Shown: positions 6,041-11,841 of the stretch, in pieces
How positions within the stretch are numbered: position 1 is the stretch's first letter
How the letters are laid out: each line of letters starts with the position of its first letter
From: Nitrospirota bacterium
GTDB lineage: Bacteria > Nitrospirota > Nitrospiria > Nitrospirales > UBA8639
Length of the DNA: 11,841 nucleotides
NCBI GenBank assembly: GCA_029881175.1
Contig: JAOUNC010000043.1
Coordinates: 1-11,841 of the forward strand
Direction: 5' to 3'
Translations under genes and position numbers: made by a program
The notes under the pieces: model-generated
What the model was told of the DNA's origin: nothing
Seen by the model: only the letters and a program-made list of their open reading frames with translations
Database searches by the model: none

Positions 6041-6083
6041 CGTCTTGACTCCCTTCAAAAGGGACGTTTAGTATCAAGTTGAT
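6041..6083 (+). promoter_or_regulatory. Predicted WD40-gene promoter with palindrome in the spacer
   Basis: TTGACT (6045-6050) and TAGTAT (6069-6074) are 18 bases apart. The palindrome TCCCTT-CAA-AAGGGA (6050-6064) fills most of the spacer, and a second palindrome ATCAAGTTGAT (6073-6083) covers the expected start point. Palindromes at these two sites are typical operator positions. CGTC precedes the -35 box, as in the torD-like promoter. The leader to the ATG is about 120 bases; no riboswitch was recognised in it. Confidence 0.5.
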
Positions 6084-6202
6084 TGGATTATAGAAATGGA
6101 TTTTCCTATTTGGCAAGGGAACCACACGTTTCTCTCTAATTACGGATCCTGACCATCTCCATTTCATATATTGATTTTTAGCCTACGACGTGAGGTTTTT
6201 TC

Positions 6203-7294
6203 ATGACACAGCCTATAAGCACTGCGACTCCTACCCCTCAAATTGGCATGCCACCTCTGGAATTGCAACCGGCTCCACTTCTTGATTCGCTTACCTACTG
6301 GAAAAGTGGGATCAAAGAACTCAAATCTTTTCGGGGACATTCACAAGAAATTTGGTCTGTGGCGTTTTCCGCTGACGGGCTCACCCTCGCCAGTGGAGGC
6401 AATGACCGCTTAGTTCGCATGTGGGATATTGAAACCGGGCGACTGCTTCGATCACTTCGTGGCCATACAGCCAATGTACGAGATGTCCAATATAGTCCTG
6501 ATGGGCAAATCCTGGCATCAGCCAGCGAAGATCGCACCATCCGTCTATGGAATCCTCAAACGGGAGAATCACTCCGTCTGCTTTTCACGAGATACGATCA
6601 CGCGGTCACGAGTATCTCATTTTCTCCTGATGGCTTAATGCTGGCCCGTTGTGGCCAAAATAAAGATATCAAAATATGGGAAGTCACCACTGGGACTGAA
6701 CTCATGTCACTGTTGGGAAAAGATCAATATGACCATAATTGGAGTGTCTGTTCCGCATTTTCCCCAGATGGCCTTCACTTAGTGGCCGGCAGTGATATCG
6801 GGAAAATTAAGTTATACGAAGTGCTTCCCAGCGGAGAAGAAAAAATATCCATGGAAGGGCATTGGCGAGATGAAGCCGACGATGAAGAGACAGAAAATCG
6901 GGGGTTCTATGTTGATGAACATGGGGGGTTTCAACGACCCATGGAATATTGGATTGGAGCACTGACCTTTACTCCAGATGGCTCAACGATGATTTCCGGC
7001 AGCCGCGATTGCACGATTAAGTTTTGGGATATGCCCAATCTCGAAGAACGCCGCACCTTGAAAGGACATTCCGAATGGGTAAGAAATCTTTTGGTCACCA
7101 AAGATGGAACAGTCTTGATCAGTGCCAGCGATGATGGGACTGTGAAAATGTGGGATATCCAGAATGGCCGCCAGTTTCGGACCATTAAATCGCATAAAGG
7201 TCCAGTGAGAGGAATCGCGCTTTCGGCCGATGGGAAATACCTCGCCACAGCCGGAAATGACCGGGTGATTACTCTATGGGAAGGTGGCGAATAA
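6203..7294 (+). CDS. WD40-repeat protein, seven-bladed beta-propeller
   Basis: A 363-residue cytoplasmic protein with no signal peptide, almost entirely WD40 repeats. Seven blades can be read, roughly 41-82, 83-125, 126-168, 169-213, 214-282, 283-325 and 326-360. Typical blades carry GH (45-46, 87-88, 288-289), SPDG or SADG turns and WD/WN/WE ends such as RMWDIETG, RLWNPQTG, KFWDMPN and KMWDIQNG. A proline-rich leader of about 28 residues comes first. Blade five holds an acidic insertion (222-248, with DEADDEETEN) that should protrude as a loop. Such propellers are binding platforms; no enzyme domain is present. The ATG has GAGG seven bases upstream. It is transcribed divergently from the molybdoenzyme accessory genes and converges on the regulator gene 37 bases downstream. 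Its partner is unknown. Confidence 0.9.
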   Translation: MTQPISTATPTPQIGMPPLELQPAPLLDSLTYWKSGIKELKSFRGHSQEIWSVAFSADGLTLASGGNDRLVRMWDIETGRLLRSLRGHTANVRDVQYSPDGQILASASEDRTIRLWNPQTGESLRLLFTRYDHAVTSISFSPDGLMLARCGQNKDIKIWEVTTGTELMSLLGKDQYDHNWSVCSAFSPDGLHLVAGSDIGKIKLYEVLPSGEEKISMEGHWRDEADDEETENRGFYVDEHGGFQRPMEYWIGALTFTPDGSTMISGSRDCTIKFWDMPNLEERRTLKGHSEWVRNLLVTKDGTVLISASDDGTVKMWDIQNGRQFRTIKSHKGPVRGIALSADGKYLATAGNDRVITLWEGGE

Positions 7295-7296
7295 GA

Positions 7297-7309
7297 CTGG
7301 AAAATCCAG
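7297..7309. terminator. Small hairpin between convergent WD40 and regulator genes
   Basis: CTGGA-AAA-TCCAG is a perfect five-pair stem in the 37-base gap between the two stop codons. It has no real T-run on either side, so it is at most a weak bidirectional terminator. Confidence 0.3.
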
Positions 7310-7331
7310 AAAACCCTTTCTCAAGATTGGC

Positions 7332-8792
7332 TTATTCTTCATGCCAATCATCCCGGTCTGAATCAGCCCCTTCTTCAGACCGGACGATCTCATAACGCTT
7401 ACACTTTTCCCAAAGGCCCTTTCGAGACAAACCAAGCACTTTAGCAGCAGTGGTTCGACTCCACCCTGTTCGTCGAAGTATTTCAAGGATATGAGATCGC
7501 TCAAACTGCTCTCGTGCGACGACTAAGGTTTCCATGGCCCCATTCTTCAGCTTTGCTCTACCACCAAGGTCTCCACAAAACCCACAGTCTTTTTGAGGTT
7601 CCCCTCCTAAATACGGGCATTGGCTTTGTCCACAAAGGTCTGCGATCTGAATTTCTTGAGACTGCTGGGCCAAGGCAACCGCCCGCTCAATCGTATTTTC
7701 TAGTTCACGAACGTTGCCAGGAAACCCATACCGAAAGAGCACTTCCCGAGCTTGCCGAGACAACGTCTTGGGTTCTTGATGATTTCGAATCGCCATTGTT
7801 TCTAAAAAATGTTGCGCAATGGTCAAAATATCCTCACGCCGCTCCCGCAGCGGGGGAATCTGCACCGGCACAACATTCAAGCGGTAATACAAATCTTCAC
7901 GAAATCGTCCCTGCTCCACTTCCTTCCGAAGGTCCTTTTGCGTCGCACACACCAGCCGTACATCAACTTCAATTGTTTCATTACCACCCACTCTCTCGAA
8001 CTGACGCTCCTGCAAGACCCGAAGAAGCTTTATTTGGACAACCGGGGCAATCTCTCCAATTTCATCCAGAAATAAAGTTCCTTGATGAGCTAACTCAAAA
8101 CGGCCACGGCGCTGTCGAATCGCTCCAGTAAATGCGCCCTTTTCGTGACCAAATAATTCCGCTTCCAAGAGCGTTTCAGGAAGGGCGGCACAACTCACTT
8201 TGACCAGGGCATGTTTGCGTCTGGCGCTATTGGCATGAATTGCATTGGCAATTAACTCCTTTCCCGTTCCACTTTCCCCAACCACTAACACGGTAGAATC
8301 CGTGTTCGACACCAACTTAACCTTCTCCAAAACCTGATGCATTCGCTCGTTTTTCCCCACGATCCCTTGAAAACTGAATTTATGCTCTAACTCCTCACGT
8401 AACACACGGTTTTCTTCGCGCAAGGCCACCACAGCACACACACGTTCGACGCTCAACAATAATTCATCCATGGAAAATGGCTTGGTAATGTAATCGTAGG
8501 CTCCACCTTTCATGGCATGCACGGCGGTATCGACCGAACCATGGGCGGTAATTACAATCACTTCGGTAGCAGGCCATTGCGCCTTGCATTGAGCGACAAT
8601 CTGAAGCCCATCAGCCCCGGGCAATCGCAAATCGGTAATAACCAAATTAAATCGAGAAGCCTGCAATCGCTCCAATCCTTCAAGACCCGTACTGGCTTCC
8701 TGGACCTCATAGCCAATTGCCGTCAGCGCATCCACCATGGACACCCGCATTAACGGCTCATCATCAATAATCAGAATCGAACCATGCTTCAT
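7332..8792 (-). CDS. NtrC-family sigma-54-dependent response regulator with a four-cysteine insertion
   Basis: A 486-residue DNA-binding activator. Residues 1-120 are a receiver domain: acidic pocket D10/D11, phosphoryl site D54 (VITDLRLPG), T82 and K104 (TKPF). Residues about 142-375 are the AAA+ sigma-54 interaction domain: Walker A GESGTGKE (172-179), GAFTGA loop (219-224) that contacts sigma-54, Walker B TLFLDEIGE (239-247), and GFPGNVREL (356-364). The C-terminus has a Fis-type helix-turn-helix (about 432-470, TAAKVLGLSRKGLWEKCKRY). Between them lies an unusual segment with C387, C392, C403 and C406 that could bind a metal or Fe-S cluster. The start ATG overlaps the kinase stop in ATGA, with AAGGTG as ribosome site inside the kinase gene, so the two are co-translated partners. 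Phosphorylation by that kinase should drive ATP-dependent opening of sigma-54 promoters. I found no clear sigma-54 promoter among the intergenic regions checked by eye, so its targets are unknown. Confidence 0.95.
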   Translation of the reverse strand: MKHGSILIIDDEPLMRVSMVDALTAIGYEVQEASTGLEGLERLQASRFNLVITDLRLPGADGLQIVAQCKAQWPATEVIVITAHGSVDTAVHAMKGGAYDYITKPFSMDELLLSVERVCAVVALREENRVLREELEHKFSFQGIVGKNERMHQVLEKVKLVSNTDSTVLVVGESGTGKELIANAIHANSARRKHALVKVSCAALPETLLEAELFGHEKGAFTGAIRQRRGRFELAHQGTLFLDEIGEIAPVVQIKLLRVLQERQFERVGGNETIEVDVRLVCATQKDLRKEVEQGRFREDLYYRLNVVPVQIPPLRERREDILTIAQHFLETMAIRNHQEPKTLSRQAREVLFRYGFPGNVRELENTIERAVALAQQSQEIQIADLCGQSQCPYLGGEPQKDCGFCGDLGGRAKLKNGAMETLVVAREQFERSHILEILRRTGWSRTTAAKVLGLSRKGLWEKCKRYEIVRSEEGADSDRDDWHEE

Positions 8793-11700
8793 GAGTGCAC
8801 CTTAACCGTTGAGGGTACTCGAGATCGTATCAAGGGCAATCGAACCGTAAACCTCGTGCCTTTCCCCTCTTCACTCTCGACTAACATTTCACCACCATGC
8901 CGTTGCACAATACCTAAACTCACCGACAGCCCCAAACCTGAGCCTTCCCCCGTGCCTTTGGTCGTAAAAAATGGATCAAAGATATGAGGGCGCACGTGTG
9001 AGGCAATACCACAGCCATTGTCTTCGACAAGAATTTCACAGGCATCGTCGTGTTTGCGTGTTGTCAGACTCACATGCCCTCCTTTCTGCAACGACTGGAC
9101 TGCGTTCAGTACCAGATTCATGAGTACCTGCTCAATCATCGGAGCATCAATCATTAACGAAGGGAGAGACTCATCATAATGCTTTTCCAGGACGGCCTGC
9201 CGTTCAACAAAGACATGCTCAGTTAACACCCCTACACGGTCAAGAATGGGGTGAAGATTCGCTAAAGCAAGTTCCAGCTCACGCTGCTGAGAGAAATCTA
9301 AAAGCTGCCGCACGATGCGTTGCACCCGTTGCAAGCCATCTTCCATAAAATGCAAATATTCTTGTGCCCGCTCAGGCGTCAAAGTGCCCTTTCGAATATT
9401 GTACAGACAATTCAAGATACCACCCAAGGGATTATTGATTTCATGGGCCACCCCTGCTGCCAATTGCCCGATGGAAGCCAAGCGCTCCGAATTCTGGACC
9501 TGCTGCTCCAACCGCTTGCGTTCGGTAATATCCCGCGCAATGCCCAAGACTCCCATTTGCCCCCCCTCATCATTCAGCAGGGGCGCCACACTCACCAATA
9601 CAGACCGTAATTCTCCATGTCGGCTCACAATCTCCACTTCATAGTCTTGCTTGGCCCCCATATCCAACGTTTCCTCTAAATGCCGACTCCGAAACCGTTT
9701 GGACAGTAAGGAGAGAAACGGTTTCCCGATTAAATCTTCTTTTTGATACCCCCAAGCTTCGACTTTGCCATTGAGATAGGTGAACCGCAAATCAACATCT
9801 AAGGTGTAAATAACGTCATTCGCATTTTCTAATAAACTCTCAATATACACCTTCGCCTGCTCAATCTCCCGCGTTCGCTCAATCACCTTTTCTTCCAACG
9901 CTTCATTATACCGCTGAAGGGTATCTTCAAGATTTTTGTGCTCCGTTATATCCCGCAACTGCACCATGATAGATGAGCGCGGCCCCATATCGATTCGAAC
10001 AAGATCCATCTCCATTGACCTGAGCCGCCCCTGTCGATCAGAGGTTTCAATTTCCGTGGTAGGCACTTGAGGCTCACCGTGACTGACACGTTCTAGTAAA
10101 TTTCGGCTGGCCTCTTGAAAATCTGTCGCGACCAGCTTCACAAAAGAATCGCCAGCCAAATCTGAGGGACCATAGCCTAAAATGTCTCGAGCTCGAGCAT
10201 TGATATCCAACACCTTCCCTTCAAGATCTACCACAAAAATAGAATCTGCCGCCAAATTAAACAACGCTTTATACCCAGCCTCGGAATCGGACAACTGTTG
10301 CGTCCGTTCTGTCACCAGATCTTCCAGTTGATTGGTGTGACGTTCAACCTCCCGCTGCAACGCTTTTCTATCCGTAATATCCCGAACAAACCCTCGTGAA
10401 TACACCACCGATTGCGTACCAGGATCTACCAAGGTTGTGGAATGGATTTCTACATCAATCAGTCGTTGCGAATGTGTGCAAAAAACCGTTTCAATAGTAC
10501 GAGCACCATCCGAGGCTAGGCCCTGCACATAGGCTTTCACAGCACCGCGCTGTTCCGGAGGAACGATGTCCCACAACGCCATCTCCAGCATTTCGGGCAG
10601 TGAATATCCCAACTTCTGTAATTCCGTGCTATTGACATGAACAAACCGTCCGGACGGATCTAATTGATGAATCATTTCCGGAGCATTCTCAATCAAATCT
10701 CGATATTTCTCCTCCAATCGTCCTACCTCTGCGACCTTTTGATTTAATTGAGAAAACGAGCGTTGGAGATTGTCTGCCATAGCATTAAAGGTTTCAGCCA
10801 ACCGTTCAATTTCATCGCCGGTACGAATATCAATGTGCTCAGCTAAGTTGCCATGACTAAATTGTTCAACCCCCTCTGATAAAGCTTGAATCGGCCTCAC
10901 AATACGACCAGCCACCACAATGCCCACGCCCCACAAAATGACAAAGACGGCCACACCGTAGGACAAGACCTTGATTAGTAATTCATCCAACGGTGCATAG
11001 GTTTCTGATGGATCTTGACTCGCTAACATCTGCCAGGATTTTCCGCCAAAGCTCACAGAGGCCAAGGGAACCCCCAAATGCAACGGCGCATATCCCACAA
11101 TGGCATGCCGGGCACCGTGAGCATCAGGGTCAGCCACTAACCAACCGGCTATTCCTTGCTGAAACGCCCCGACAATACTCGCTGGCACCGTATGCTCCTC
11201 CAGAGAAAGCGTGGGACAAAGAATAGGAATCCCATCAGTCGTCACCAACATGGCATGCCCCGTTTTTCCGGCCGCCACTTCAGAAATGGAACGAAACAAC
11301 GAATCGCGGCGCAAGAGAATACTAATCGCCCCAACCCTCTTCTCGCGAGCATCATCCAAAATGGGCACACCAATATTGAGCACATGGGTCCCAAAACCAG
11401 GGTCAAAGGATAAGTCGCTGACAAATGCCTGCGTCTCTCCCTGCTGCATCACCGCCTGCCACCAAAGACTGTTCCCATGGAAAAATCCTACCTGGGGGAA
11501 TGAGCTCAACACCAAGGCTCCTTTATTATCCACCACGACAATCGCTAAATAATCCGACTTTCGAATCGCATGCCATTGCGTCAGATAATCCGTCGCATAT
11601 TTATTAATAAAAACCGGAAATTCGTCTTGAGTGGATTGGGCTTGCCAACTATCTTGCCATCCCTGAATCAAAGCCTGAATTTCCTCGGTGTTTTTATACA

Positions 11701-11841
11701 CATAGCTCTGATTCGAGTTAATCACCGCACTTCTAATAAAGGGAATCGTGGCTAATTGTTGCGCTTCGTTAATACTCCGAATGATTTGGGTCTCGACTTT
11801 ACGAGCCACTTCCACAGCGATCCCCTTCATGGTGATCCCGG
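8789..11841 (-). CDS. Cache-HAMP-PAS3 sensor histidine kinase (partial, N-terminus beyond right edge)
   Basis: A membrane sensor kinase; 1013 residues are visible from an in-frame ATG at 11830, but the frame stays open to the edge and the expected first membrane helix is missing, so the true start lies outside. Numbered from that ATG: a periplasmic double-Cache sensor (about 1-270, with VVVDNKGALVLSSFP at 98-112), a membrane helix (about 284-308), HAMP (about 308-360), three PAS domains (about 371-490, 515-632, 657-772; each ends in RDITD or RDITE), then the kinase core. H796 in GVAHEINNPLGG is the autophosphorylation site; N905 and N909 (MNLVLNAVQ), VEDNGCGI (935-942), FDPFFTTK (951-958) and GEGSGLGLS (961-969) bind ATP. 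No C-terminal receiver is present; the overlapping NtrC-type gene is its obvious partner. The signal is unknown: small molecules for Cache, and possibly redox or ligands for PAS. No haem or flavin site could be assigned by eye. Confidence 0.93.
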   Translation of the reverse strand, partial: GITMKGIAVEVARKVETQIIRSINEAQQLATIPFIRSAVINSNQSYVYKNTEEIQALIQGWQDSWQAQSTQDEFPVFINKYATDYLTQWHAIRKSDYLAIVVVDNKGALVLSSFPQVGFFHGNSLWWQAVMQQGETQAFVSDLSFDPGFGTHVLNIGVPILDDAREKRVGAISILLRRDSLFRSISEVAAGKTGHAMLVTTDGIPILCPTLSLEEHTVPASIVGAFQQGIAGWLVADPDAHGARHAIVGYAPLHLGVPLASVSFGGKSWQMLASQDPSETYAPLDELLIKVLSYGVAVFVILWGVGIVVAGRIVRPIQALSEGVEQFSHGNLAEHIDIRTGDEIERLAETFNAMADNLQRSFSQLNQKVAEVGRLEEKYRDLIENAPEMIHQLDPSGRFVHVNSTELQKLGYSLPEMLEMALWDIVPPEQRGAVKAYVQGLASDGARTIETVFCTHSQRLIDVEIHSTTLVDPGTQSVVYSRGFVRDITDRKALQREVERHTNQLEDLVTERTQQLSDSEAGYKALFNLAADSIFVVDLEGKVLDINARARDILGYGPSDLAGDSFVKLVATDFQEASRNLLERVSHGEPQVPTTEIETSDRQGRLRSMEMDLVRIDMGPRSSIMVQLRDITEHKNLEDTLQRYNEALEEKVIERTREIEQAKVYIESLLENANDVIYTLDVDLRFTYLNGKVEAWGYQKEDLIGKPFLSLLSKRFRSRHLEETLDMGAKQDYEVEIVSRHGELRSVLVSVAPLLNDEGGQMGVLGIARDITERKRLEQQVQNSERLASIGQLAAGVAHEINNPLGGILNCLYNIRKGTLTPERAQEYLHFMEDGLQRVQRIVRQLLDFSQQRELELALANLHPILDRVGVLTEHVFVERQAVLEKHYDESLPSLMIDAPMIEQVLMNLVLNAVQSLQKGGHVSLTTRKHDDACEILVEDNGCGIASHVRPHIFDPFFTTKGTGEGSGLGLSVSLGIVQRHGGEMLVESEEGKGTRFTVRLPLIRSRVPSTVKVHS

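Noticed and set aside
6084..6202. Sigma-54 promoter in the WD40 leader (TTGGCAAGGGAACCAC).
   Set aside because: The TGGC element looks right but no GC dinucleotide stands at the fixed distance needed for the -12 box, and no other intergenic region checked had one.
7514..8131. Long plus-strand frame of 205 codons opposite the NtrC-type regulator.
   Set aside because: It is antisense to well-conserved AAA+ motifs; its composition looks like a reverse-frame shadow and shows no domain.
1..11841. tRNA, rRNA, CRISPR array, insertion sequence or prophage genes.
   Set aside because: No cloverleaf, regular spaced repeat, transposase frame or phage protein was recognised; nearly all sequence is explained by the listed genes.

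Overview
The window looks like an accessory part of the genome of a nitrite-oxidising bacterium, most likely Nitrospira or a close relative. The main evidence is a run of minus-strand genes: a Sec-exported haem-b subunit of the ethylbenzene-dehydrogenase/NxrC type, a TorD/NarJ-type molybdoenzyme chaperone and a protein with four [4Fe-4S] motifs. These fit the gamma subunit, assembly factor and electron carrier of a type II DMSO-reductase-family enzyme such as nitrite oxidoreductase (NXR). Base composition looks moderate to AT-rich by eye, lower than is usual for freshwater Nitrospira, so a marine-type lineage is possible; this is inference. No nxrA or nxrB lies in the window, so other enzymes of the family (chlorate, selenate or dimethylsulfide type) cannot be fully excluded.

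Layout. Positions 1-1452 (minus) hold most of a B12-binding radical SAM protein that runs off the left edge. Positions 1453-1965 are non-coding, with a REP-like GC-rich palindrome, a strong terminator for the genes to the right and a second inverted repeat. Positions 1966-5944 (minus) read, in transcription order, metallopeptidase-like protein, 4x[4Fe-4S] protein, TorD-like chaperone, NxrC-like subunit. The first two are nearly fused (3 bases apart). The chaperone has its own good sigma-70-like promoter, bracketed by a 12-bp inverted repeat. A divergent control region at 5945-6202 separates this set from a plus-strand seven-bladed WD40 protein (6203-7294). Positions 7332-11841 (minus) encode a two-component system: a large Cache-HAMP-PAS3 histidine kinase, cut by the right edge, overlaps by ATGA an NtrC-type sigma-54 activator.

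How it may work together. TorD and the metallopeptidase-like protein would act in cofactor loading, quality control or maturation of the molybdoenzyme, the haem subunit and the Fe-S protein would carry electrons, and the WD40 propeller would be a scaffold. The kinase/regulator pair points towards the WD40 gene but is convergent with it, so a regulatory link to the cluster is only proximity. The least explained items are the HELTH/zinc-ribbon protein, a four-cysteine insertion in the NtrC regulator, and a 10-base motif shared by the torD and WD40 promoters.
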